A DNA stretch of 64,000 nt from Sialis fuliginosa (GCA_961205875.1 OY540821.1:5022001-5086000); one strand, 5' to 3'. Counted from the first letter of the stretch, positions 21,233 to 33,240 are shown. The notes: generated by a model from the sequence alone, not told the origin. Program-made: numbers and translations.

Positions 21233-21631
21233 CAGCGATTCTCAACCTGTGCTCCCCCCCCCCTAAATAAAAAATTTATTTAATTTACTGAAAGAAAAGC
21301 AATAAAATACATTCTGACATGATAAAAAAAAATACACGTTTACATTTACACTGATATAATACACTTTATAAATAGAATTGTATCAGTACTGCACAATGTA
21401 TTTAATAATTAACTTATCAATATTCAATTAAAAACAAGATTAATAATTATTAGTGACTCCCTTGGGCCTGTCTTGCAGAGCAAAGTTTTTCGAAAGAAAA
21501 TACAATTAAATTAAATAAAAACTTATATTACAATTACAGCACGATTTTAGTGAAAATTATTGCATGAAGGGGGGGGGGGGGGGCGATGAGAAATGTGATT
21601 GAAAATTGGGTTAAAAGGTTGAGAAATGCTG
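21233..21631. mobile_element. hAT-like MITE with 8-bp target duplication
   Basis: It begins CAGCGATTCTCAACCTG and ends AGGTTGAGAAATGCTG. Perfect 8-bp duplication CATTACAG (21225-21232 and 21632-21639). The interior includes C- and G-homopolymer runs. Non-coding. Confidence 0.85.
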
Positions 21632-22489
21632 CATTACAGTATTAGTAAAAGTTAAGGGGTATATTTATATTATTGAGAATTATTTAGTTACTTTATCTCT
21701 TTCAAAATCTGGTATTTTTTTGTTACACTAAAAATATGTCAATTATATGATCTATGTTACCATTTAGAAAAAATACGCTTAAATTTTTACAAAACATTTG
21801 TTGATATAATTGATATTTCTCTTGATCCTTACTTTTGACTAGTCAAAAAAATGCTATTGACCTACTAACCAGACTGTGTTTTTTCTTACGTAGGTATATT
21901 TGGCTGCCGAAACAAATTTGAAAATAAAAAAAGCTCGTGTATTACTCAAAAATAATATAATAAAAATATATATTATTTTCTCCATGGTTTGTGATAAACT
22001 TTTAAACCAAATCAAATGAATAACTTTTTTGTAGCTCAGACTATTTGCTTTTTTTGTATCGCTGTACGACTATTTTTGACCGAGTTCTGAAGAAAAGACT
22101 TTCAGCTTTCTAAATCTACCTTTGGATTTTTTTTACGTCAGTTAAAAATATTGTTTTTGCTTTGATCGCAAATAACTCGGTCAAAAATGGTCGTATAGCA
22201 ATACAATAAAAAAATGCCATAAGAGTTCCGAAGTTCCTGCTACGTGGAATGTTTGGAGCCATGCATTTTTGAGTTAGAAAAAAATATAAAAAAGTGTAAA
22301 GTTCTACTAATTGAGATCTACATTTTGACACCTCACTTGCCTAGATATCAAAATAAAAACTTCTATGACGCCCCTCCCTATTATTCCAAAATTTAAAATT
22401 ATACTGTTGACCAAATTTTTTGCAAATTTTTTGAGCCAGTAGTTACCGAGCTAGAGGGATGGTGGACAAAATAAAATACTGCTTTTAGC

Positions 22490-22935
22490 CCCCTACAGGT
22501 GCCATTTTTGAGTAAGAAAAAAAAATGGTCATATTCTACTAATTGAGATGTAACATACATTTTGACATGGTATAAATTTTTTTTGTTATTTTTTGGATTT
22601 GCTTTAGTCCCCTGTAGGCACCATTTTTGATTAAAAAAAAAAAAATAAGGGTCAAATTCCGCTTGTTTGGTTATACATTTTAACGTGCCACATGCCTTGG
22701 TATAAAAATATTTTTTTATCTAGCTTTAGCTGCTTAGTGCCCCCACCCCCCTGAAAAATTATTTTTTCAATATATTTGTACTTCTTTTACTAGAAGGCGT
22801 CATTTTACATATTCAGTAAAAATTTCAAGTTTCTAGCTTATATAGTTTAAGTGTTATTTAGCTTTGAGTGAAAAGGACGGACGGACGGACGACAAAGTGA
22901 GGTTAATAGAGTTTCTTCGGAACTCTAAAAAAGCA
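22490..22935 (+). repeat. RTE-like LINE 3' tail or related dispersed repeat
   Basis: This block has CCCTGAAAAATTATT, TTTCAAGTTTCTAGCTTATA, a GGACGGACGGACGG tract and an end near TTTCTTCGGAACTCT. Most of it recurs at 33890-34190. The GGACGG tract followed by a short GGAACTCT end resembles 3' ends of insect RTE-type LINEs. No reverse transcriptase is visible. Confidence 0.5.
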
Positions 22936-23192
22936 AATTGAAGTAAAAAGTCTAGTTTATAAAAGCAAATCATTAGGTTCAATAAAAAAAAAATTATAAC
23001 GGCCTGTAGATTTCAAAATTTTTATCAATTTTCTATTTTTTTAAAGCATAAAAGTGAACTTTTTTTTATTACGAAATACGTAAGAAGAAAATAGCCCGGT
23101 TAAGAGGGCAATATTTTTTTGTGGGCTTGTGTTATTAAATGAATGATGTGTCAAATATTTTGGCTGCTTTAAAAATTATCTATTTACTGATT

Positions 23193-23200
23193 TATTTTAG
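23193..23200 (+). promoter_or_regulatory. Splice acceptor before the LRR copy 4 ATG
   Basis: TACTGATTTATTTTAG ends one base before the ATG at 23202, identical in layout to copy 3. CTGAT is a plausible branch point. Confidence 0.65.
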
Positions 23201-23201
23201 A

Positions 23202-24662
23202 ATGGAAATAATAAAATATCTACTAATCTTCACAATTACATATTTAAATTGTGTAATTCTGAGCAATGCTTCTTGCGATTTTATTGTTAAAAAGAACCTA
23301 TTCTGTGAAGATTTTACAAAATTTCAATACCTCGAGAAAATAAATGACGCTGAAGAACCACTGGACTCAATCACTTTAAGAAGGAATCAAGAATATATGG
23401 AACTCAGCCACGAATTTCTGTTTAACACTTCATTTGTTACAAGTATAATAGAATTTAGTACGAGATCTACTAATTTTGGAATTATAAATTATGACACCTT
23501 TAAAGGACTTAAGGAAATTGAAACAATTACCATAGAAGAAAATAACAATAGAATTACTTTTGATCTTGAAACTTTAACACAACTACCAAAACTTAAAACA
23601 GTTATTCTAAAAAATGCTGGTATTTATAGAATAACTCGTAACGTACCTAAGTTTTTTAGTAATGTCGAATATTTGGACTTTTTTAATAATTCTATTGAAT
23701 ATATTGAGTCATTTCATTATGATGGATTTAAACAAACAAAATACTTAAGTTTTAAATCTAACAATTTGATTTTTTTAGATGAAAATAGTTTAAGCGAATT
23801 GCCAAATTTGGAAATATTAGATTTATCATATAATAGAATAACAAAATTCAATTTTAATACTTATAATATCAGTAATTTAAATTTAAGTCATAATAATATA
23901 AATGAATTACCAAATATCACTCGAACGCACAAATTAGATATTTTAGATCTTTCGTATAATATAATAACTACCTTTGGTTCTGAAATATACAATTTACGTT
24001 ACTTAAATTTGAGTTATAATAAAATAACTGGAAGTCAAGTAACTATAAATATGCCTGATTTAGAACAGTTGGACTTATCACATAATGTTCTTCAATCCAG
24101 TCATTTTATCATACCTAGTTTGCGTCGTTTAAATTTAAGTTATAATAAAATAAATAATATAGGAAATGTAAATAAGTTGCCAAATTTAGAAGTGTTAGAT
24201 CTTTCGTATAATAAAGTTTATGATATAAAATATACGAATAATTCAAATTTACGTATATTAAATTTGAGTAATAATAAAATAACTGTTTTACCGACTGTAT
24301 TTGATATGCCTAAATTAGAAAAGTTATATTTGTCTAATAATATAATTGCTAGATTCGAGTTTGTAGACTTTAATGTAAAGCACTTAGATTTGAGTTATAA
24401 TAAAATAACTATGGTATCAAAAAATATTAATATCACTAGCTTAGAAACATTAGATTTATCTAATAATTTAATTTCTAATTTTGATTTTAGAGTACCTAAT
24501 GTGGTTGAATTATATTTAAGTAATAATACAATATCTGAAATCCCGGTTAATATAAGCTATGAGAAATTGAAATATATATATTTAATAGGGAATAATTTAA
24601 AAAAGATTAATATAACTGAAATAAATGTTAATTTTCCAAATATGCAAGCTATTTTTCTTTAA
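23202..24662 (+). CDS. Secreted leucine-rich-repeat protein, copy 4 (intact)
   Basis: This is a 486-residue protein counted from the ATG after the conserved splice acceptor. The longer frame starting at 23139 adds 21 intronic residues. It has a signal peptide at 1-23, mature start SC, Cys25 and Cys35, then a cap domain to about residue 115. About 15-16 short LRRs with cores such as LDLSYNxI and LNLSxNxI follow, ending NMQAIFL with no membrane anchor. Repeats tend to alternate between an LExLDLS type and an LRYLNLS type. N-L-S sequons are frequent. Copy 3 is its tandem duplicate and copies 1 and 2 are more distant. A secreted horseshoe-shaped binding protein is inferred and its ligand is unknown. 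Confidence 0.9.
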   Translation: MEIIKYLLIFTITYLNCVILSNASCDFIVKKNLFCEDFTKFQYLEKINDAEEPLDSITLRRNQEYMELSHEFLFNTSFVTSIIEFSTRSTNFGIINYDTFKGLKEIETITIEENNNRITFDLETLTQLPKLKTVILKNAGIYRITRNVPKFFSNVEYLDFFNNSIEYIESFHYDGFKQTKYLSFKSNNLIFLDENSLSELPNLEILDLSYNRITKFNFNTYNISNLNLSHNNINELPNITRTHKLDILDLSYNIITTFGSEIYNLRYLNLSYNKITGSQVTINMPDLEQLDLSHNVLQSSHFIIPSLRRLNLSYNKINNIGNVNKLPNLEVLDLSYNKVYDIKYTNNSNLRILNLSNNKITVLPTVFDMPKLEKLYLSNNIIARFEFVDFNVKHLDLSYNKITMVSKNINITSLETLDLSNNLISNFDFRVPNVVELYLSNNTISEIPVNISYEKLKYIYLIGNNLKKINITEINVNFPNMQAIFL

Positions 24663-25011
24663 TATTTTTAATTTTTGTGACTAACTTTATTCTTTTATGT
24701 TTTTTTACTCGAAAACGGCAAATCCAAAAGGGGGTTATGATTTTGGCATACATATGTATGTATGTAAATTCATCTGTTCCCTGTAAAAGCCTAAACTTGT
24801 CAGGTTTAAAAAATTTAGGCATTATTTGATTTTTCTTGATTGTCCGCGAGTTATAGGGTACAATTTTTTTTTAATAATTCGTAATGACAGCCGCGAGATA
24901 CCATATTGTTTGATAAGAAGAAAATCAAATCCCATTATGTTGGGTATCAAATTAAAGGGCTTTAAAAGTTGATTTCAAAAATATAAGGTATAGTGGCAAG
25001 GACCCCAGTAA

Positions 25012-25516
25012 TGGTAACTTTTTAATTAAATGTACTGAATTAGAAATATGTGTTGATATTTGATTACTTCCATTTCTGAATATTAATCTACATTTAGTTG
25101 TCTTACAGCGTGATTTAATTACAATCGGTCAATAGGTATCAAAACGGTGGACATTTAAACTAATTATTAGTATAATTTATTTATTAATTATTATATTATC
25201 ATAGCAACTGCTTTACATTGTTTCAAATTTGACGATTCTTTTTTTTATATATTTTGTGTCATAGTCATCATTTTGTAATCATTACAAGTGCTCATTACTG
25301 GTTTTACTTTATCCATTACTGGAAAAAAAACATAAACAAAATAAAAGGCTATAATTAAAAAAAAACTATGTATATTTGCGGACTTTGAAAATTAAATTGA
25401 TTAAATAAAGAGTTGCTTGTTTTATTAGTAACATGAGTTCACGAGAACTACAAAAAAGAAGCCCGTCAATCACAAAAACAGTAAACCTTATAGCGGCCAT
25501 AACTGGTGCCAGTACC
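25012..25516 (+). mobile_element. ~500-bp MITE family M1, copy 1
   Basis: It starts ACCCCAGTAATGG and ends near ATAACTGGTGCCAGTACC, giving weak terminal inverted symmetry (CCCCAGTAATGG versus CCATAACTGG). Related copies lie at 33530 (partial), 47082-47576 and 55396-55920. All share a CATAGCAACTGCTTTACATT block. Non-coding. Confidence 0.65.
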
Positions 25517-25708
25517 TTATGTTGACGTGGAAGGTTCTTCGTCATTTGACACTAGCTTTTTTGTAAAGAAATCATCTAACTCAGCGGTTCTTAAACTTTT
25601 GCCGGGGGTATGTAAAACATGTTTGGCATAAATTAATGTACTTTTACATTTGAATTTACCAATCATTAATTACTATCTAACTACCCTCTTTGTTTTTCTG
25701 TCAGAGAT

Positions 25709-25916
25709 GCAGGGGTTATTTTAGTATGTAGTTGTAGCTTATTTCTACAGTTGTAAAAGTTAATTTGTGTAGTGCAAAAAATTGAAAAAATGTAAAATAA
25801 ATAAACAAAATAATAAAATATGTAGAAAAAAGGTCATTGCAGTTGTAAAAGCAAAAAATGTAAGAAATGTAGAGCAAAAAAATAAGGTTGTAAAATTTTC
25901 TTAAAATAACCCTTGC
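25709..25916. mobile_element. Short MITE with GCAGGGGTTATTTTA ends, copy 1
   Basis: The left end GCAGGGGTTATTTTAGT is mirrored by AAAATAACCCTTGC at the right. A 183-bp relative lies at 33058-33240. The interior is A-rich with gttgtaaaa motifs. No coding. Confidence 0.65.
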
Positions 25917-26099
25917 AGGGAGGGGGTCCCTAAAAAATAATAGTTCAAAACGATATGAAAAACTGCGCTTGAGCGATGAAATGAATGTACTTAAATTAAA
26001 AATAAATTTAAAAAAAGTAATCGAAAAAAACCGAAACAGCGTTAATTGGGGTCTTACTGTATAAACAGTCGAAAATCGGGGTATATGTATATTATAGCG

Positions 26100-26830
26100 A
26101 TATAGCGCTTTTAATACAAGTTTAGGGGTTTAGTAATAAGGGTGTAGATTTGAACTTGAACAACGTATATACAATATATATTTCCAACAAACAGGTAGCT
26201 CCGTGAAGGGACGCCGGTATCAGGCAAACATGTTATAGGGGTGCGTCGGGGGTGAATATCAAATGCGGGTGGCTGACATACGCACCCCATACACGCGCGC
26301 ACGTCGAAGTGAAGGGTGGATATGGACAATGGGGTGGGAACTTAGGGTGGATTATTGATTTTTTTAAATGAACAATAGAAAATGGCGGAGCGCAGTTAAT
26401 GATAGTAAAACATGTTTTTGGTGTATATTTTTTATTAAGTAATTTTCTATGTAGTTTTTAAGGTATTTCTCGGGGAGAAACAAGGTACGCTGTATGTTAG
26501 AAAAGGAAAAAAAAGTGTAGTATAAAATCAAGATAGCCATGTTATAAATTAAAATAAAATTTGGCAACATTGAGTATATATTTTCTATTGCGCATGTGCG
26601 ACTTGTGTATTCCTGATGACAGCTACATATTATTTAATGTTTTGATGTGATAACGTGTACTATTATTTGCAGCTGAATTTGTTATATATTATAAGTTTAT
26701 AATTAAGAAATAGTTTTTATTATTTTTATCATTACTTGAAATTAAAAGAACAATATATTCAGCACGTACGATTTTTAAATACCGCGGCAATTGTCAATAC
26801 TTTGCGGCGTTGTCATAGCTAGTACCGTGT
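26100..26830. other. Unique GC-richer, promoter-like stretch without a gene
   Basis: The stretch contains CpG-bearing blocks such as ACACGCGCGCACGTCG (about 26290-26305) and ATACCGCGGCAATTG (about 26780). It also has TGCGCATGTGCGA near 26590, which resembles the palindromic NRF-1/Ewg site. I see no repeat copies elsewhere in the window. Neither strand gives a convincing exon. It may be a promoter or 5' region of a gene whose exons I cannot recognise. Confidence 0.3.
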
Positions 26831-28279
26831 TATTTTTTATCAGAAAATAAGTTTTTATTTTACTTATAACTTAAAAACGTGGTGGTGAAAATACTTGAGA
26901 TTTTTTATATTAACTCCAATTATATTAATTTAGTTTTTCTCAAAATTTCATAAATTTCTTGATCTTCCTTCGCATAAAATTATTTACTTTTTCATTGAAA
27001 ATACGTATAAAATATCGTAATCCCTATACTCGCAATGTTAAATTTTTGATTTTATTTTGACGATATCTTCGCTCACAGATGGTCAATCATTTTAAGATTT
27101 TAAATAGAGCTTCTAATAACCTTTTTTTAGTTTTTTACAAAATTTGAGCTTACTCTTGAATCTTTTAATTTTTCCGAGAAATACCTTAAGTATATTGACA
27201 AATTGAAATAATTTTAATATGTGATCATTTGTGGCAGTTATTGATTAGTTATAAGATTATATTTATCTTAGTATTGTATGTTATGTATTTTTTATGTGAT
27301 AAAGTTATTATTGTATATTTATCAATAAAAATATAGATTTGATTGTTTTTTTTCGTAGAATAATGTCAAGTTTTTGATAAATTGCATTATATAAATTGAA
27401 AATAAAATTATACACTCAAAAATATGAAAAATATGTGTCATATTTGGCCCGCGTTAAAAAAAAAGTGCAATATTCAAACTTAGATTTGAGATTAAAAAAA
27501 TTACAAACATCCAAAAGATTTAGTTTCAAAATATGTTTTTTTAGATATTTTTCATCAGTTGAAATGGTAGCCCACTGTGTTTTTTGAATGTATTCATTTA
27601 ACAGTTAATGGAATAAATGAATTAAATTCATAAATATTATTTTGTTAATTATATACCCACATATACAATTAAAAATAAAGAATGGTTGTAGAAAAAATAG
27701 GAAATTTTCAAATAAATTAAATAATAAACGAATTATTATAAAAATTCATACCATTAAAAAAATGTATTTTTATGTAAATAATTACTTACATCAAATTATT
27801 GAAAATAATTATCCGTAGCTTCGCCTGCATTTACTTCGAAATGAAATCATTTTTGTTATAATTTTTTAATACGTGCCTGAACTAATTATTTCATATAAAT
27901 TGTTGGTTTGATTATTACACTAACATTCCAACTAATTTTCCCTATTTTCGATTGTAAATTTTCTTTAATACGTGTCTGTCTTAATTTAATTATCTTATAG
28001 CCTAGCACAAATAATTCTTAAAGTTACTAACAGTGAAAGTCCTATCAAAATCGGTTCAGAAGCTTTCATCAAGTCGGAACAAACAAACAGACAAAATTAA
28101 TAAAAGTATCAAAATTATCTGAAAAAATATTATAATGTTTATATGATACAGACAGATTAGAATTTTCAAAAATGCAATTGCGGGTGTTTTTACCCTTAGT
28201 AGATGTAGTAATTTTTGAATGTTCTATTCTATATACATATATTATACATATACGAGTACATATATCTATATTTTATCTA
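26831..28279. other. AT-rich stretch, no gene seen
   Basis: Only short, low-complexity frames. A LINE-like phrase (aaaatcggttcagaagcttt) appears near 28050-28100, followed by an AAACAGACAAAA run, suggesting a decayed RTE-type 3' tail. Confidence 0.45.
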
Positions 28280-28600
28280 TTAAGCTCAACGTCTCTCTGT
28301 CTGTCCGTTAGTGCGCTTATCACTTGAAAACCACTTATCCGATAAATATATTCTCTGACCAGGTTATAGGATATATTTTGTTACGTTAGGTAACATAAGA
28401 AATAAGCAGTGACGATAATAGTTAATCAAGTCGGAAAAAAAGTTTACCGCCAGCGCGCTCTTTTGCAAAACCGTTAAATATTGGACAATATAATGTAGTA
28501 AAGTATTGTGTAGAATAAAAATATCTAAAATAAAGTCCGCGATACCATATATCTAACTTTTATATTTAAGCGAGCGAAGCCGCGGGCACAGCTAGTATTT
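28280..28600 (+). repeat. LINE-like 3' end (GCGAAGCCGCGGGCACAGCTAG)
   Basis: It contains a CTGTCTGTCCGTTAG tract and ends GCGAAGCCGCGGGCACAGC, a phrase typical of insect non-LTR element 3' ends. An inverted, partly matching copy lies at 50735-51015. No coding sequence remains. Confidence 0.6.
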
Positions 28601-30102
28601 CTATAATTACATGTTACTATTAATTTATTATAATATATTATACCTTCGCGGTCACTTTACTCCCTAAATCGACAATCTCCCTGTCGCCTATCCGAAAATA
28701 AATACTCTTCTAGTTCCCTGATACATAGAGCTTGGTGTCGCACTTTAGAGAGAGCTTTAAAAGCTCTCTGGAAACTACTTCTATCACAAGGGGAGTGGAT
28801 AGTTTTCCCGGTATTTGTATCTATCCTAGCTTATGTTCTCCTAATAGAAATCACCGTTTACCCGGATTTATTCCTACACCGGAGTTATAAGGAGTTGGAA
28901 AATGTTCCGGTTTCTTATTATATGAAGGAATAGAGAAAAATTCGCGGTGTAATTGAAATGTTTCCGGGTTTTGGGGTGAATAGAATAGGCGTGTATTTTT
29001 TTTAGTTTTAAAGAGTAGAACTATTTTGCTATATTTTTTGTTATTTCTTTAGTGAGTTTAAGGAGTAAAATGTACAGATTATTATCATTTTTGGATGTTT
29101 GCGGTTTCCTGTTTTTTTAGATAGTTTGATGGAGTTACAAATTATAAAGTGTGAAGGAGTTATTATTATTATTTTATAAGTTTACCCCTTTGGCATTTAT
29201 TTATTATTTAAGGAATAAGAAAATGTTTCAAATCCTTAACAATGGGAAGATGGCTGCTAGTTATATTGCTCTGGTGTGAGAGTGAATTTTGATTTGGAAG
29301 AGTGATTATTAACAATAATTCTGGGTTTCTAGGTGAACAATAATATACAAACATATTCGGTTAAAACTGGACATAATCATTTAAGGAAATGAGTAGTTTT
29401 GTATTAGTTCTATGTTACTCCTATTTCATGGTATGTGTCTGTATGGAAATAGCAGTTTTATGTTATCCTGATGCTCAAAGTCGATTTCCTGAACTTTTCC
29501 AAGGCATTTTGAAGCTTTGAACTTTAAACTTTTTCATAACTTCGAATACAAGGATATTTGGTATCAGGAAAACATAATATTTCAACTCTGTATGAAGACT
29601 TTTCTACTCCTAAAGAAACACGTAGTATGCACTCGAATATAAAGGCGTTAAAGTCTTGAAGATATCTACATATGTATAAGAAGTGTCTTACGAGTATGCC
29701 CAGAAACAAAATATTATCAAGAAAAATTGTTATTTAATGATTTCTCATATTTCTGAAAGGGAGTAAAGAAATAGTGCTCCCACATTTTTAAACTTAAAAA
29801 CATAATATAAGTATTTTCAGTTTTATTATTTAAGTCCTCAATTCGACTGTATATTCTCGTATATTTTTGTGTGTTCAGGCGTAACTCTGACAAATATACA
29901 CCGTTTTGGACGATTTTTTGTTTGTTTGAAAGTGTGTACTCTCAAGGCAGTCGTATTAAAATTTTTATCAGATTCTGAATATAGAATATGAGATATGCCA
30001 CTCAAAAAAAAAAAAAAAACCTAAAAACACTGCTAAGTATCTATATTATAATTATATTTAACAGTTTTTGAAGTCCAAGCCAAAACATTTTCTAATATTT
30101 TG
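28601..30102. other. Mostly unique sequence with clipped, GC-richer blocks
   Basis: 28640-28950 is richer in GC and has phrases (AGAGCTTTAAAAGCTC, TATGTTCTCCT) like the 122-bp array at 35.8 kb. The remainder is AT-rich without exons that I can support. Confidence 0.4.
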
Positions 30103-32486
30103 ATTCCTTGCAATATCGAATATACGAGAAGCTTTGTGATCGTTTTAAATTGAAATAAAAAAAATGTTCTCCGATTTCAAAATTTTAAATTGATCTTTCC
30201 GTTTCACGTCAAGACAAACACTTTTCATTCCGTGTCTGTCTGTCTGTCCGTCCGTGTGTCCGTCTGTCCCCTTAATATAGTCACAGGCATAACTCATGAA
30301 CCACTAAACTGATATTGTTGAAACTTGGTCGGATGGTTGGGTCTGGCTTGAGGACGGTCCTATTTCAAAATTGTGTGTAAGGGGGAGGGGTGACATCCCA
30401 AAATATTATTTTTTCAAGATATCTCAAGAACGACGCATATTACGTAAAAATTTTATAGAATATTTTTTGTAGAGCATTAAATTTTCTATAATATGGGTCT
30501 ACAAAGTTTGTTGTAAAATTTTCCCTTACAAAGATTTATCTCAATTTACTTTTAAAAATCGTGTTTTGTTTTTTTAAATTGATATTTACTTTGACATATT
30601 AAATGTCATTTTGACGTTTGTATAAATTTAGAATTTAGCACGAGGTAGCACTGTACAATTACTTGGTAGATGTTTTTTTTAGTTTTTTTTTTTATAATAA
30701 CCTTGTTGTTGAATTAAAGATCAAAAAGATGAATCTTACACCCAGAAGTCAAGGATTTAATATAAAAATCTGTAAATCCTCTATAGTTTTCTTTTATGTC
30801 TTTTCTTATACTTTTATTTATGCTTGTTAAAAAAGAAAACCATGTTTTCTTCATTTTTCTTTTTAGATCATATATAGGTACTTTTAACTCCGAAATATCT
30901 TTACATAATAACTCCGTATTGCATAACCTTTCACTAGGAACGCAGGAGTTAGATTTGAGCTAAAGAAAATTACGTTTTCCATAGGAAACAAACGCCTACT
31001 CACCATTTTCTATCAGGAAAACATCTTTTTAATAATGTAAGAAAATTTTTAATAGCTCTTGTCTCTTGAGTTTTAGTCTCTACTCAGGCAACGTTTCACT
31101 TAATTCGATTAATTTTAAAAGGCATTTTCTTTTCTTTATCGATGGGTAAAAGTTTTATCTCATTTAAAATAATGCAAGCTGGATCTACATATATTAAATA
31201 CACTTAAAAAAAAATAAAAAAGTAATTTGTTCATCAATGAAGAAGTGTTTTCTACATGAAAATGAGAAAAATTCTGCATGTTTGGAAAATTTTAGAATGC
31301 GATGCGATGTATTAGGATAACATAAATCGATAAGAACATTCCGCATTCTTTTCTTCTAAAAGGGATGCGAATTTTTTTCTTTAAATACGTATTATTAAGA
31401 GTTTTACATAGAAATAGTATTATACGATTTTGATACAAAACCTATACAGTGTATTCCTAGTTGATTAAGACATAGGAAATGTTGTAGTAAACTTTGGTCA
31501 AATTTAACAATGTGTGATTGTTGCATTTTGAAATGCCGCCACAAAATTTAATAAAATAGTAATTAGTATTTTGTTTTCAAATTTATATCTGCCAAAAAAT
31601 ATTATTATAATTTTATCTAGGATGCTTACTTTAATTTCATTATATTGTTGAAAACAAAATACTGTTGTTTAATTTAAAAAAATTAAATTAAATTAAAATT
31701 AAATAAAAAAACATCAGCCAAGTAAATTCACAGTGCTTCCTCGTGCTAAATTCACCAAAGGTAGTTAATTATTATTGAACAATTTAAATAAAAACCGATA
31801 ATGTTTAGATAAATTGCCTGGAATTGGTTAAACATTTTATTTTTATACAATTTAACTAAAAAATATTAGTTCGAATTTTTTTTAAAACGCACCTGAATAT
31901 TTTTTCATACATTTTAAATTTTTTGACAATTTCAATCTAAATCTAAATTTATGCCAACGTCAATAGACATTTAAAACGCCAAAATGATATTTAAAATGCC
32001 AAAATGACATTTAAAACGTCAAAATGACATTTAATATGTCCAAGCAAATATCAATATAGAAAAACAAAACCCGTTGTAGACCTATATTATAGGAAATTTA
32101 ATGCTCTACAAAAAATATTCTATAAAATTTTCACGTTACATGTGTCATTCTTGAGATATCTTGAAAAAATAAATATTTTGGGATGTCACCCCTCCCTTTT
32201 ACACACGATTTTGATGATTTTGAAATGGGAGCGTCTTCAAGCTAGACCCAACCATCCGACCAAGTTTCAATAATATCGATTCAGTGGTTCACGAGTTATC
32301 CATGAAGGGGACAGACGAACACACGTACGGACAGACGGACAGACAGATAGACACGGAACGAAAAGTGTTTGCCTTGACGTGAAACGGAAAGATCAATTTA
32401 AAATTTTGAAATCGGAGAACATTTTTTTTGTCTCAATCTGAAACGATCACAAAGCTTCCCGTATATTCGATATTACGAGGAAGCAA
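30103..32486. mobile_element. 2.4-kb inverted-repeat structure built from R2 arms
   Basis: R2 in forward orientation (30103-30680) is mirrored by R2 in reverse orientation (31710-32486). The pairing includes the inner block TTTAGCACGAGG and its reverse complement CCTCGTGCTAAA. The ~1-kb centre (30680-31710) is AT-rich without an ORF. It may be a foldback transposon or two R2 copies in opposite orientation. Confidence 0.6.
31968..32038. repeat. 20-bp minisatellite, 3.5 units
   Basis: Units of the form cAtttaaaacgccaaaatga repeat at 20-bp spacing (31968, 31988, 32008, 32028) inside the right R2 arm. The left arm and the copy at 48.2 kb have fewer units, so unit number varies between copies. 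Confidence 0.7.
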
Positions 32487-33057
32487 TAATAATGTAAAAC
32501 GATTTTTTAAAGCACCTCATGGAAGGAATTTCATAACAAATATATGTGACCTAACTTGTCAGAATCACATATTATATTTTTTATGAAGTTCCACCAAATC
32601 AGGGACCTTAAATAAAATTATATATACAATGTATTGCCAATATTAACCACCCCTTATAAAAGTTCTCATAACCGTACATGTTCCTGACTATTCAAACCAT
32701 TAAGTTTAAATTTGTATCAAACAATACCAGGAAATGAGAAAGCTATAACAAGTTCCCGGCCGACGCTTTTGGCGGGAGTTTAAAGCTCACGTTCGAGTAA
32801 AGCTTTGAAAGTTTATTCGTACCAGGAGAACATGTTAGGAGCTATATAGCTCCCGGTTTTATATCAAATCGATATTTATATTCGCAGTTACTGTATATGT
32901 ATTCATTTGGTTCTATTATTTTCTGTTTAGCTTTATTTTATTGCGACGAATAAAACGAATGAGCTTTGAATTTATTTATTTTTATCGTATTTCTACTTTC
33001 TCGTACTACATTATGTATTGTGATTATGAAAATGTGTAAATTTTGAGCTCTATTTAC
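32487..33057. other. AT-rich stretch with a relic of the 122-bp unit
   Basis: Around 32740-32880 the reverse strand has CATGTTCTCCTGG followed by a CTTTCAAAGCTTTAC phrase. This is similar in order to the tandem units at 35.8-36.4 kb. There is no gene. Confidence 0.35.
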
Positions 33058-33240
33058 CAGGGGTTATTTTAGTGTGCTGTTGTAGCTTATTTGAAATGTG
33101 AAGTTGTAAAAGTAATTTTATGTATTGCTAAAAAAAGAACGCAAAGACCAAAAAAAAAGTAATTTAATTGTCTCTAGGAAATTTTTTTTGGCTTTCACTC
33201 TTATTGTGTCTTTCTAAAATTTATTTAAAATAACCCCTGC
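33058..33240. mobile_element. Short MITE with CAGGGGTTATTTTA ends, copy 2
   Basis: Left end CAGGGGTTATTTTAGTG and right end TAAAATAACCCCTG are inverted repeats. Related to the copy at 25709-25916. 183 bp, non-coding. Confidence 0.7.

Larger units (their letters stand above)
20040..24779 (+). repeat. Segmental duplication unit B (carries LRR copy 4)
   Basis: It is homologous to unit A end to end, but longer because of the piggyBac-like MITE (20514-21108), the hAT-like MITE (21233-21631) and dispersed repeats (21890-22930). Without the insertions it is about the length of unit A. Confidence 0.75.
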
